Positions 34,667 through 42,889 of a stretch of 64,000 nucleotides of DNA are shown here, piece by piece. The translations under genes and the position numbers were made by a program. The notes beneath the pieces are model-generated. The model saw nothing but the letters and a program-made list of their open reading frames with translations. It had not been told where the DNA came from and did not search any database. This DNA is from an uncultured Allomuricauda sp. (lineage in GTDB: Bacteria; Bacteroidota; Bacteroidia; Flavobacteriales; Flavobacteriaceae). Numbering within the stretch: the first letter of the stretch is position 1; the number at the start of each line of letters is the position of its first letter. The stretch lies in NCBI RefSeq assembly GCF_947499695.1, contig NZ_CANMPQ010000004.1, positions 124,001-188,000 of the forward strand. Reading direction: 5' to 3'.

Positions 34667-34963
34667 TTAAAGTTCAAGTACCGCGTTCTCCGTTCCCGCG
34701 TAGTCGTTCCACTGGTAACGGTCGGCTTCAGCTTCGTTGATATAAGTGTCATCAACCAAATATCTGAACTCAAAAGAATTGTCTTTTGGTAAGTCAAAGA
34801 TACCTTTAAACGTTCCGTTCTTTAGTTTTCTTAAGGTGCTTCCTTTAGGGTTCCAATCATTGAAATCGCCAACGACTGCTACTTTCTTTGCTTCTTCTGC
34901 AGGCACTGTAAATGTAACTTTACAAACAGGCTTGCTTTTTAGGTATTGCTTTTTTATTGCCAT
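34667..34963 (-). CDS. isoamylase early-set (CBM48/AMPK-type) domain protein
   Basis: A 98-residue cytosolic protein consisting of one early-set glycogen-binding-like domain: KPVCKVTFTVPAEEAKKV, VGDFNDWNPKGSTLRKL, GIFDLPKDNSFEFRYLVDDTY. Such stand-alone domains in Bacteroidota have no defined function; GDFNDW is the carbohydrate-contact motif in AMPK-beta and branching enzymes. It is convergent with the DUF427 gene (24 nt apart, no clear terminator). A 17-bp palindrome lies 76 nt upstream (35039-35055). Confidence 0.9.
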   Translation of the reverse strand: MAIKKQYLKSKPVCKVTFTVPAEEAKKVAVVGDFNDWNPKGSTLRKLKNGTFKGIFDLPKDNSFEFRYLVDDTYINEAEADRYQWNDYAGTENAVLEL

Positions 34964-35038
34964 GGTATTTTATTTTCCAATTAAAAACTAGGACAAAACA
35001 ATAGATAAAACCGCTTATGCACAATAAGTTAGGTACGA

Positions 35039-35055
35039 TTTATCAAATTGATAAA
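35039..35055. promoter_or_regulatory. palindrome upstream of the CBM48-like gene
   Basis: TTTATCAA-A-TTGATAAA, perfect 8-bp arms around a single base, between the class V enzyme gene and the CBM48-like gene. Possible operator; it resembles a reversed FNR-type half-site pair but is not a canonical FNR box. Confidence 0.35.
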
Positions 35056-35124
35056 ATGCGCCTAACAATGAGATTACTTTTATAAAATGAAGGCCTCTTT
35101 TTTTTCAAAAAGTAATATTGACTA

Positions 35125-36204
35125 TTAAGATTTGATGATATCAATAATCTTGTCAATTTCGTTTTCTGTGTTGTAGAAGTGAAAACCAAATCGAATTCCG
35201 CTACCTCTTGGAATGCAGGTCACATTTTCATCCAACAACTTGTTAAAAAGATGCCTGTCTCCTTTAATATTAAATATGGTGCTATGTTGTGGTCTATTAA
35301 CAACCATATCCTCCAATAACCCAAGCGAAGAAAACCCTTCTTTCGCCCGATTCGATAGTTTCTGCAATTGAGTCCCTATATGATCCATCCCAATAGAATC
35401 CAAAAAATTCAACGAAAACTGTAAACTTCCAAAATTGAAGGAATCCAAATGGCCAGGTTCCAAATGTTTGCAAAACGGAATTGAGTTCCTTAAATCTATG
35501 TCTCGGTCCACTGAGCCATTTCCAATAAACTTGGGATCAAAACGTTCTTTGGCTCCTTCAGAAACCAAAACAAAGCCATTTCCGTATCCCGATAGCAACC
35601 ATTTGTATCCACTTGCGCCAAGTATATCAATCCCCGAATTGGTAAAGTCGAAAGATTGGGTTCCGCAAAATTGTGTTCCATCGACTATGATCAATAGGTC
35701 GGGAAAATCGTTCTTCAGTTTTTTGACAAAGTCAAGGTCTATTTTAATTCCATTTATCCATTGTACCACGCTAAAGGCCAAAACATCGACCTTGCCAGAT
35801 GCAACTTCAGAATGGATTTGCTCTTCAAAATTTTCACTTATTTCGATATAACTGCGATTGAAATCTCGTGTTTCAAAGGGCCAGTTTAGGGATGGGTAGT
35901 CATTTTCCAGCAGTAGAATACGACTGCCATTTGGCAACCCTTCCAACAGCATATTCAATCCTAATGTAAAATTGGGCACTAAGGAAACATTCTCGGAACT
36001 ACAGCTAAAAAATCGAGCCACGGTATCCCTAATGGCATACATATTCTCAAAGTTCTTTCTTTTAGCTTCGCTGCCACCAATCAAATAATCCAAATCATGT
36101 TCTTGGCGCCATTCCAACAAATCTTCATACAACAATCCGGTAGCTGGTGTGTTTGCATAAATGCACTGCTTTAACACAGGAAATTTTTTTCGGAGATTCT
36201 GCAT
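35125..36204 (-). CDS. class V aminotransferase-fold PLP enzyme (possible EgtE-like lyase)
   Basis: A 359-residue fold-type I PLP enzyme. The start is put at the ATG 36204 (MQNLRKKFPVL); one at 36255 adds an unlikely extension. The PLP lysine is Lys201 (GASGYKWLL), the ring-nitrogen Asp lies in IIVDGTQFCG, and the N-terminus has YANTPATGLL, the substrate-loop region of cysteine-desulfurase and kynureninase-like enzymes. No conserved desulfurase catalytic Cys loop is obvious. It lies about 0.5 kb from egtD on the opposite strand; EgtE, the C-S lyase of ergothioneine synthesis, belongs to this superfamily, so a lyase role is a reasonable but unproven proposal. General aminotransferase or isopenicillin-epimerase-like activity is the alternative. 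Confidence 0.85.
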   Translation of the reverse strand: MQNLRKKFPVLKQCIYANTPATGLLYEDLLEWRQEHDLDYLIGGSEAKRKNFENMYAIRDTVARFFSCSSENVSLVPNFTLGLNMLLEGLPNGSRILLLENDYPSLNWPFETRDFNRSYIEISENFEEQIHSEVASGKVDVLAFSVVQWINGIKIDLDFVKKLKNDFPDLLIIVDGTQFCGTQSFDFTNSGIDILGASGYKWLLSGYGNGFVLVSEGAKERFDPKFIGNGSVDRDIDLRNSIPFCKHLEPGHLDSFNFGSLQFSLNFLDSIGMDHIGTQLQKLSNRAKEGFSSLGLLEDMVVNRPQHSTIFNIKGDRHLFNKLLDENVTCIPRGSGIRFGFHFYNTENEIDKIIDIIKS

Positions 36205-36230
36205 TGCAATAGTTTTGAGTCTAATTAAGT

Positions 36231-36238
36231 TATATTTG
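36231..36238 (+). promoter_or_regulatory. -7 element for the 2TM-DHFR operon
   Basis: TATATTTG matches TAnnTTTG exactly, 20 nt before the ATG at 36259, in the short divergent region shared with the class V enzyme gene. Upstream TTG or TTTG elements exist but at non-ideal spacing. Confidence 0.5.
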
Positions 36239-36258
36239 TCGATAAAGATAGCCATTCA

Positions 36259-36648
36259 ATGTTATCCAAAAAGAAGCCAGAAAGTACCGTTGATATTGAA
36301 CAGCATGAGTTGCTGGAAAATGCGCAAAAACGGGTTCGACAGAAAAAAAAGTTGTTCTCCCATTTTGTCATGTTTTTGATTGGAAGTGTACTACTAATAC
36401 TCGCAAACAAAATCTTGAAATATGGTGAAGGGTACGACTGGTCTATCTGGGCTATTCTTTTATGGGCTTTCCTTTTGATACTGCATACTTTTAATGTTTT
36501 TGTTACCCATAGATTCATGGGAAAGGATTGGGAACGCCTTCAAAGGGAAAAATTGGTCCAAAAACAAAAGCAGCGTATTTCAGAAATACAAAAGGAAATT
36601 GAAACGGAATTCCCTATTTCCGGTGTCAATAAAAAAAAAGATCAGTGA
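36259..36648 (+). CDS. 2TM domain protein
   Basis: A 129-residue membrane protein with two transmembrane helices (residues ~36-52 and ~64-84) between a charged N-terminal helix and a Lys/Gln-rich C-terminal coiled-coil-like tail. The motif HFVMFLIGSVLLILANKIL and the FVTHRFMGKDWE region are typical of the Bacteroidota 2TM family, in some proteins fused to LytTR or histidine kinase domains. No function is known for the stand-alone form. Its stop codon overlaps the DHFR start (GTGA), so the two are co-translated. Confidence 0.88.
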   Translation: MLSKKKPESTVDIEQHELLENAQKRVRQKKKLFSHFVMFLIGSVLLILANKILKYGEGYDWSIWAILLWAFLLILHTFNVFVTHRFMGKDWERLQREKLVQKQKQRISEIQKEIETEFPISGVNKKKDQ

Positions 36649-37136
36649 AACAATTGATCATCATTGCAGCAGCGGCTGAAAATAATGCCTTAGGCATAAA
36701 TAATGACCTTCCGTGGCATTTACCGGACGATTTTAAACGCTTTAAGACACTTACATCGGGGCATAAGATTATTATGGGTAGAAAAACCCTGGAGAGCTTC
36801 CCAAAGGCATTACCATACCGGGAGCATATTGCAATAACCCGAGATCAAAAATATTCACCAAAATTTCCGTGTACGGTGGTACATAATTTGGAAGATGCTA
36901 TTGAACTTATAGGACCCGAGGAGCGTGCTTTTATCATTGGTGGAGGAGAAATTTACAGGCAATCGCTTGATTTTGCTACTGATATTGAACTCACCCGAAT
37001 ACATCATACTTTTGAAGCGGATACTTTTTTCCCAGAAATAGATGATTCAATTTGGAAATTGGTCAAGGAAGAATATCATGCTAAAGATGAAAAGCATGCG
37101 TTTGATTTCACCTATCTGACCTATACTCGGAAATAA
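36645..37136 (+). CDS. folA: dihydrofolate reductase
   Basis: A 163-residue DHFR that reduces dihydrofolate to tetrahydrofolate with NADPH. Conserved segments are IIIAAAAENNALGINNDLPWHLPDDFKRFK (residues 3-32, with the catalytic Asp of the substrate pocket in LPDDF), GHKIIMGRKTLES and FIIGGGEIYRQSL. The GTG start at 36645 overlaps the stop of the 2TM gene and is the only start that keeps the N-terminal strand. It would recycle the product of ThyA at 21573. Confidence 0.96.
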   Translation: MKQLIIIAAAAENNALGINNDLPWHLPDDFKRFKTLTSGHKIIMGRKTLESFPKALPYREHIAITRDQKYSPKFPCTVVHNLEDAIELIGPEERAFIIGGGEIYRQSLDFATDIELTRIHHTFEADTFFPEIDDSIWKLVKEEYHAKDEKHAFDFTYLTYTRK

Positions 37137-37139
37137 ACT

Positions 37140-37928
37140 TTAAAAGTCCAGATAACTTACTTGGATGTTATGTCCCTTCACAAAACTCTTCAATACTTCG
37201 AGCTCCCTATTTGTGTGAAATTGATTTTCTGAAGGATTTTTTCGTGATATGGCCAACAGGTTTTGTTGCTCCAATACCGCTCTGGTCTGTCGGGCAACTG
37301 CCTCTCCAGAGTCTATAATATTTAGGTCTGTAGGGACCATTTTTTGAATTTGGGGAATCAAATAAGGATAATGTGTACAGCCCAATACTAGGCAATCAAT
37401 CCCGGCCTCCAACATTGGAGCAATATACTTCTGTAGCAAAAGGTAGGTTTCTTTAGCATTTACTTGTCCTCTCTCAATCAAATCGACCAAGCCTGTACCC
37501 TCCCGTTCAACGACTTCAATACCGGATGCATGCAATTTGGAAGTATTATGGAAAAGACTGCTGGACAACGTCCCCTTAGTGGCCAAAATCCCGACCTTCT
37601 TTGTATTTGTCTTCAGGGCAGCAGGCTTAATTGCTGGTTCTATGCCAATAAATGGAACTTCATAGGTGGTTCTTAAATAATCAATGGCGTTTGTTGTTGC
37701 TGTGTTGCACGCGACCACAATCAATTTACAGCCTTTTTCAAGTAGAAGTTCGGTATTCTTAATGCTTAACCTAAGTATTTCTTCTTTAGATTTTGTTCCA
37801 TATGGGGCATTTTTACCGTCTGCCAGATATATTACGGATTCGTTAGGGAGCATTTTTTGGATCTCTTTCCAAATGGATGTGCCACCTACTCCTGAATCAA
37901 AAATGCCTATAGGCTGCTGCATATTCAA
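37140..37928 (-). CDS. murI: glutamate racemase
   Basis: A 262-residue cofactor-independent racemase making D-glutamate for peptidoglycan. The two catalytic cysteines are in VVACNTAT (near residue 75) and VLGCTHYP (near residue 186); the N-terminus has IGIFDSGVGGTSIWKEI. A start two codons later is possible. The gene ends 3 nt from the convergent DHFR stop. It follows the two ompH genes in the usual Bacteroidota order but is cut off from them by a terminator at 37956-37991, so it is at least partly independently expressed. Confidence 0.95.
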   Translation of the reverse strand: MNMQQPIGIFDSGVGGTSIWKEIQKMLPNESVIYLADGKNAPYGTKSKEEILRLSIKNTELLLEKGCKLIVVACNTATTNAIDYLRTTYEVPFIGIEPAIKPAALKTNTKKVGILATKGTLSSSLFHNTSKLHASGIEVVEREGTGLVDLIERGQVNAKETYLLLQKYIAPMLEAGIDCLVLGCTHYPYLIPQIQKMVPTDLNIIDSGEAVARQTRAVLEQQNLLAISRKNPSENQFHTNRELEVLKSFVKGHNIQVSYLDF

Positions 37929-37955
37929 AAATAGATACTATTGAATCAATGGAAT

Positions 37956-37991
37956 AAAAAAACCGCTTTTTTCTGCCGAAAGAAGCGGTTT
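37956..37991 (-). terminator. terminator after the bamA-ompH-ompH genes
   Basis: AAACCGCTT (37960-37968) pairs with AAGCGGTTT (37983-37991), with partial inner pairing, and gives a T-tract on the minus strand at 37962-37956. It lies between the second ompH gene and murI. Confidence 0.82.
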
Positions 37992-38013
37992 AAAAGTATT
38001 TTTTAAATATGTC

Positions 38014-38523
38014 TTAGAAGCCCAATTCTTGTTTTACAGCAGGAAGTAAATCTTTTCCTTTTGATACAATTAGACTAAGCCCTGGGCTAGCATCGATAAC
38101 GTAATCGAAACCTTGCGCTGCGGCTACTTTTTCAATAGCGGCTTTTGCTTTATCGGAAATAGGAGCGAACAACTCTTGTTGCTTCTTCTGCATCTCCTGA
38201 ACAGCAACTTGCTCTGCTTCTTGAATGTTTTTCTCAAAGCCTTGAAGTTCTAGAGCTCTTTTTTCATTCTCTTCTCGAGATTTAGCACTAGACTCGTTTT
38301 GGTATTGTGTTACTTTATTTCTTAACTCGGTCATTGAACTCTCCAAGTCGGCTCTATATGTCTCTTGTAATTTTTTAAGCTCTGCTTGTGCTGATTTCAT
38401 CTCCGGCATTTCAGACAATAACTGCTGCACATTGATGTGGGCAACCTTGCTCTGCGCATTTACAAAACCCGTAGCGGCAACAAATAAAACTATGGCTACA
38501 GCAATTTTCTTTACATTTTTCAT
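38014..38523 (-). CDS. OmpH/Skp-like periplasmic chaperone, smaller copy
   Basis: A 169-residue OmpH/Skp-family protein with signal peptide (VAIVLFVAATGFVNAQ, residues 8-23) followed by the typical start AHINVQQLLSEMPEMKSAQAEL, a long helical coiled-coil arm (residues ~45-130) and a C-terminal strand (FDYVIDASPGLSLIVSKG). Skp trimers hold unfolded outer-membrane proteins on the way to BamA. It is 45 nt downstream of a longer paralogue and is the last gene before a terminator. Confidence 0.93.
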   Translation of the reverse strand: MKNVKKIAVAIVLFVAATGFVNAQSKVAHINVQQLLSEMPEMKSAQAELKKLQETYRADLESSMTELRNKVTQYQNESSAKSREENEKRALELQGFEKNIQEAEQVAVQEMQKKQQELFAPISDKAKAAIEKVAAAQGFDYVIDASPGLSLIVSKGKDLLPAVKQELGF

Positions 38524-38568
38524 GATTCTAAGTTACTATTTTGAATGTTAATTTTAGTGTTTCAATAT

Positions 38569-39405
38569 TTACTGTTGTATTGAATCTTTTTCTTGTTCTT
38601 GCGCTTTTTCCCGTTCTTCCAGTTTCGCTTTTCGTTTGGCTTCGCGCTCTTCCAATAATTTTTGTCTTCTAGCCTCGTACGCCTTCTTGCGTTCCTCCCT
38701 CAATTTTAATTGCTCTGCTCTGCGCTCATCTGCTGATTTTGCTTTGGCATCTCTAGCAGCATCGGCTTTCGCTTGACGCTCCTTTAAGGCTTCACTCACT
38801 TCTTTATCATCTTCGGCCTGCTCTTCCTTAAACTTATCCAATCTGCTTTTTTCATTAGCTTTTTTGTTGGATTTGCTCACCTTGCGAGTCCGTGCTATCT
38901 CCCTTAAAATCAAGTCACTGATATCGTGTCTTTTTTCGGAGTACAACATTACAACATCTGCCGATTTATCAAAAATAAAATCGTATCTTTTATTTCCACC
39001 TATTTTTTGGACCTCATTGAATACTTGATCTTGTATAGGCTGAATCAAAAGTTGTTTCTGTAAGACCAAATCTCCCTGCGGTCCAAAGCGATCTTGCTGA
39101 TAGTCGAGCATTTCTGCTTCCAAAATCTGGATTTCCTCTTCGCGTTCCGCAATGAGTTCATCCGTCAACAACACTTTTTCCGCCATCAGGTCCTTCTTCA
39201 TTTGCTCAACAACACTTTGTTTAAGCTCAATTTCCTGTTTCCATTTGATGGCTTTGGCATCTAGTTGTTCCGTTGCTTCTCTATACTCCTCAACATTTTC
39301 AAGGATGTACTCCATATCTACATAACCTATTCGTACACCTCTTTGGGCAAAGCTATTTAGGGATAGCAGTAAAACAATCAATGACAAAAGAACTTTACTA
39401 TTCAT
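38569..39405 (-). CDS. OmpH/Skp-like periplasmic chaperone, larger copy
   Basis: A 278-residue OmpH/Skp-family protein: signal peptide to about residue 20 (LLSLNSFAQ), then IGYVDMEYILENVEEYREA, a helical arm, the C-terminal strand segment KRYDFIFDKSADVVML, and an extra ~110-residue highly charged Lys/Glu/Arg/Ala tail (residues ~165-278) that is absent from its neighbour and from E. coli Skp. The tail looks like one long helix or coiled coil. Two adjacent Skp-like genes behind bamA are usual in Flavobacteriia and suggest division of labour. Confidence 0.92.
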   Translation of the reverse strand: MNSKVLLSLIVLLLSLNSFAQRGVRIGYVDMEYILENVEEYREATEQLDAKAIKWKQEIELKQSVVEQMKKDLMAEKVLLTDELIAEREEEIQILEAEMLDYQQDRFGPQGDLVLQKQLLIQPIQDQVFNEVQKIGGNKRYDFIFDKSADVVMLYSEKRHDISDLILREIARTRKVSKSNKKANEKSRLDKFKEEQAEDDKEVSEALKERQAKADAARDAKAKSADERRAEQLKLREERKKAYEARRQKLLEEREAKRKAKLEEREKAQEQEKDSIQQ

Positions 39406-39503
39406 TTTTGATTCCGCTTTTACAAAGAAAATATCGTGCCAAAATAACTAATTAATTCAAAATGAGCTACTTATTAAATTACAAAGCTTGTATTTTCTTA
39501 TAG

Positions 39504-42176
39504 TTAAAATTGCTGACCGATAATGAAGTGTGTTTGCCAGCCGCTTGGTCCAACAGAAGATGGATTGGCATCTGTATCAAATCCATACCCAAAATCAATA
39601 CCCAAGAGACCAAATGCCGGCATAAAAATACGTAGCCCCACTCCGGCAGATCTTTTTAATTGAAACGGATTAAATTCATTAAAATTGTTAAAGGCATTCC
39701 CTGCCTCTAAAAAAGAGAGTGCATAGATGGAAGCTGAGGGTTTCAAGGTAAGCGGGTACCTTAACTCTAAAGAGAATTTGTTGTAGATAGTACCACCGTC
39801 CCTTTCATCTTGTCCGGTAATCGCATTTCTACTGAACGGAGTCAATGAGCTATTCTCATAACCTCTAAGTTGAATTACGTCCCTGCCGTCCAAGGTAAAG
39901 TTTCCAAGACCGTCCCCACCTACAAAAAAGCGTTCAAACGGTACGTCCCCTATATCATTGTTATAACTGCCCAGAAAACCAAATTCGGCATTGGTTCGTA
40001 GCACCAATTTATCTACCAGGTTCGTGTACCAATCTCCCTTGAACTTGATCTTGTAGAATTCCAACAGTTTAAAACGTTCTTCCTCTAAATTTTCAACCTC
40101 ACCGCTTAGTTGCACAAATTCGGCTTGTTCTTCTACTGTTCCAATATTAGGCCCACCAATTTCAATCAGTCTGGCTGTTTTTTCATCGATTTGGGTTCGG
40201 ATGTCCTTAAAGTCCTTATTTCCAAAAAGTGAATATGGAGGTGTAAACTTAGCCGTTAACTCAAAGTTTGAACCTCGAAGTGGAAATATTCTACTTGGTC
40301 CTTGAGAACTTCTTGAAATCCCCAAAGTATAGCTCAACGAATTGGAACTACCATTACCAAAGTTGAAAAGTCCGTTGTTGAAATTGTTAAAATCGTATAA
40401 TTGATAAGCTAAGGAATGGGAGATGGTGAAGAAATCATCTGGCCACTGAACCCTTTTTGCCAACCCTGCCGAAATTCCTGTAATCGCAAAACCTCTACTC
40501 TTATCTACATCAAACCTACCGCTGTTATTAAAACTAGTAGCAAATTGTTGGGTTCTTGATAGGGATAGATTAAATCGAACTGGTTTTTTACCACCTAGCC
40601 ATGGTTCCGAAAAATTCAGACTGTAGACCCTAAACGTTCTACTGGCCTGTAATCGAAGTGAAAAGGTCTGTCCATCACCCATAGGGACAGGTTTGTAAGC
40701 TTCACCGTTGAAAATATTTTTTAATGAGAAGTTGCTGAACGAAAGCCCCAGGGTTCCGATGAATCCACCTCCACCAAAACCACCTTGAAGTTCAATTTGG
40801 CTGGAACCTGATTCTACTAGACTATAATTTATATCAACAGTACCTGCATTTGGGTCCGGGTTTTGAATGTCTGGAGCAATTTGTTCCGCATCAAAAAATC
40901 CAAGTTGTCCCAATTCACGGATACTCCTTACAATGTTATCCTTGCTGTATTTTTGACCAGGTTTTGTGCGCAACTCCCTAAAGATTACGTGGTCATTGGT
41001 CTTGTCATTCCCAGTAACAGTTACGTGATCCAAAAAGGTTTCTTTACCTTCTATAATCCGGATTTCAAAGTTGATGGTATCATTAATTGCCGAAACTTCA
41101 ACTGGGTTGATACTTGAGAATAGGTAGCCATTGTTCTGATATAGATTGGTAAGATCTTCTCCATCAGGCTTTGAATCATCTGCGATTCGTTTTTTGAGTA
41201 GTACTCCATTATAGGTTTGCCCTTTTCGAATACCTAAAACTTGGCTCAATATTCTGTCAGAATACACCGTGTTTCCAACGAAATTCACGTCTCCGAAATA
41301 GTATTTATTTCCTTCTTCAACATCAATCTTTAAATCGATGCTGTTTTCATCTACCTTGATAAAGGTGTCCGACAACACTCTTGCATCTCTATAACCTCTT
41401 TCGGCATAGGTATCTATAAGGCTGGATAAATCTTCCTTGTAGTCTTCTTCAATATATTTTGACTTTTTCCAAAAACGATAGAATTTTCGTTTTTTGGTCT
41501 TTTTCAAAGATTTTAATAGTCTTTTGTCAGGCAGTTGCTCATTGCCTCCAAAAACAATATTCCTGATTTTTACTTTATCTCCCTTTTTTACATTGATCAC
41601 CATACTTTGGGAGTTAGCGCCCACGGTGTCATTCGCCGTTGCAATGGTTACCCTAGCATTAAGAAAACCCTGTTTTTTATATTTGTTCTGGAGATAGTTT
41701 TTGGTATTGGCAATTAAACTTTCCGTTATTTTCTTACCCTTTTTAAGGTCGGTATCGTTCAAAATGTCTTCTACCTTCCGCTTTTTTACGCCATAAACAG
41801 TAACATTGCTAAGTGTTGGCCTTTCAAGAATACTAAGTTCAAGGAATATTTGATCGCCTTCGATTTTGGTATAGTAGAACTCAACATTACTGAATAATTC
41901 TAAACTCCATAATTTCTTAATTACAGCACTTATTTCTTCACCCGGAATGGTAATCGGTTGCCCAACACGAAGTCCCGTATAGGTTTTTACGGTTTGTTCG
42001 TTATAGCTTTGAAGACCCGTTACAGTTAGTCCACCTAAAATATAATCCTTACCATTCTCAAAAGAGGTGTCCTGTGCAAAGCTTTGGCCCGTGTAAAGTA
42101 AAAGAAGGAGTAGTTTTAAGTATAGTTGGGTGGTATTTTTTATAACCTTAGTTAAGTTGTTCGCTTGTTTTTCCAA
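39504..42176 (-). CDS. bamA: outer-membrane protein assembly factor BamA
   Basis: An 890-residue Omp85 protein: a signal segment (LKLLLLLLYTGQSFAQ, ending near residue 35), five POTRA repeats (GGLTVTGLQSYNEQTVKTYTG to about residue 430), then a 16-strand barrel with the Omp85 signatures VRGYE-like LRGYENSSLTPF and a C-terminal ...TDANPSSVGPSGWQTHFIIGQQF ending in Phe. It inserts beta-barrel proteins into the outer membrane. The barrel contains a charged insertion around residues 650-710 (FKDIRTQIDEKTARLIEIG...). Its start overlaps the uppS end by 29 nt. It is followed by two Skp-like chaperones. Confidence 0.95.
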   Translation of the reverse strand: MEKQANNLTKVIKNTTQLYLKLLLLLLYTGQSFAQDTSFENGKDYILGGLTVTGLQSYNEQTVKTYTGLRVGQPITIPGEEISAVIKKLWSLELFSNVEFYYTKIEGDQIFLELSILERPTLSNVTVYGVKKRKVEDILNDTDLKKGKKITESLIANTKNYLQNKYKKQGFLNARVTIATANDTVGANSQSMVINVKKGDKVKIRNIVFGGNEQLPDKRLLKSLKKTKKRKFYRFWKKSKYIEEDYKEDLSSLIDTYAERGYRDARVLSDTFIKVDENSIDLKIDVEEGNKYYFGDVNFVGNTVYSDRILSQVLGIRKGQTYNGVLLKKRIADDSKPDGEDLTNLYQNNGYLFSSINPVEVSAINDTINFEIRIIEGKETFLDHVTVTGNDKTNDHVIFRELRTKPGQKYSKDNIVRSIRELGQLGFFDAEQIAPDIQNPDPNAGTVDINYSLVESGSSQIELQGGFGGGGFIGTLGLSFSNFSLKNIFNGEAYKPVPMGDGQTFSLRLQASRTFRVYSLNFSEPWLGGKKPVRFNLSLSRTQQFATSFNNSGRFDVDKSRGFAITGISAGLAKRVQWPDDFFTISHSLAYQLYDFNNFNNGLFNFGNGSSNSLSYTLGISRSSQGPSRIFPLRGSNFELTAKFTPPYSLFGNKDFKDIRTQIDEKTARLIEIGGPNIGTVEEQAEFVQLSGEVENLEEERFKLLEFYKIKFKGDWYTNLVDKLVLRTNAEFGFLGSYNNDIGDVPFERFFVGGDGLGNFTLDGRDVIQLRGYENSSLTPFSRNAITGQDERDGGTIYNKFSLELRYPLTLKPSASIYALSFLEAGNAFNNFNEFNPFQLKRSAGVGLRIFMPAFGLLGIDFGYGFDTDANPSSVGPSGWQTHFIIGQQF

Positions 42177-42888
42177 ATCGTCGTTCTCTATTTTGGTAAC
42201 TTAATATTGCCTCTACCAAATGATGTTCACTAAAATCGGGCCAAAATACGTCAATAAAATGTAATTCGGCGTATGCTATCTGCCAAAGTAAAAAATTGCT
42301 TATCCTTTGTTCACCACTGGTTCGGATAAGCAAGTCCACATCTGGCATGAAATGCGTGTAAAGATGAGTATTTATAACGGTTTCGTCAATATTTTCAGGT
42401 GAAATTATGCTATTTTTAACTTTGATACTGATTTCCTTAACTACTGATTTTAATTCCTCACGAGAGCCATAGCTTAGCGCTATCGTAAGTGTCATTCCAG
42501 TGTTATCCTTGGTTTTGGAAATTACTTCCGCCAGCTCTTTTTGTGCTTTCTTGGGCAAGGAATCAAGATTTCCAATAGTCCTAAGTCTGATATTATTCTT
42601 ATGAAGCCTTTTCCATTCTTTTCGAAGTGAAGTCACCAAAAGTCGCATCAAAGTTTCGACCTCGAGTTTTGGTCTATTCCAATTTTCAGTTGAAAAGGCA
42701 TAAAGCGTAAGAAATTCTATTTGGAGTTTTGCGCAATTTTCAACGGTCTTCCTGACCGCTTCTACCCCATTCTCATGTCCAAAAATCCTAAGTTTGCCGC
42801 GTTGTTTGGCCCACCTACCATTGCCGTCCATTATAACGGCAATATGTTTTGGAAGTTTGTCTTTGTCTACGTCCTCTAGTGTGTGCAT
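42148..42888 (-). CDS. uppS: isoprenyl transferase (undecaprenyl diphosphate synthase)
   Basis: A 246-residue cis-prenyltransferase making undecaprenyl diphosphate, the lipid carrier for peptidoglycan and O-antigen. Signature motifs are HIAVIMDGNGRWAKQRG (near residue 16, with the catalytic Asp), GHENGVEAVRK, TLYAFSTENWNRP and the C-terminal DLLIRTSGEQRISNFLLWQIAYAEL. The ATG at 42888 is used; an in-frame upstream ATG at 42924 would overlap the preceding gene. It begins 1 nt after the DUF6089 stop and overlaps bamA by 29 nt, a tight operon. Confidence 0.95.
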   Translation of the reverse strand: MHTLEDVDKDKLPKHIAVIMDGNGRWAKQRGKLRIFGHENGVEAVRKTVENCAKLQIEFLTLYAFSTENWNRPKLEVETLMRLLVTSLRKEWKRLHKNNIRLRTIGNLDSLPKKAQKELAEVISKTKDNTGMTLTIALSYGSREELKSVVKEISIKVKNSIISPENIDETVINTHLYTHFMPDVDLLIRTSGEQRISNFLLWQIAYAELHFIDVFWPDFSEHHLVEAILSYQNRERRFGKTSEQLN

Positions 42889-42889
42889 T

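Noticed and set aside
37526..37536. ATGCATGCAAT in the murI coding region as a third copy of the etfB palindrome
   Set aside because: Only partly matches, is not a perfect dyad over 16 bp and lies inside a coding sequence.
42148..42176. 29-nt overlap of uppS and bamA as a sign of a misplaced bamA start
   Set aside because: No other ATG gives a signal peptide; overlaps of this size are tolerated in tight operons.
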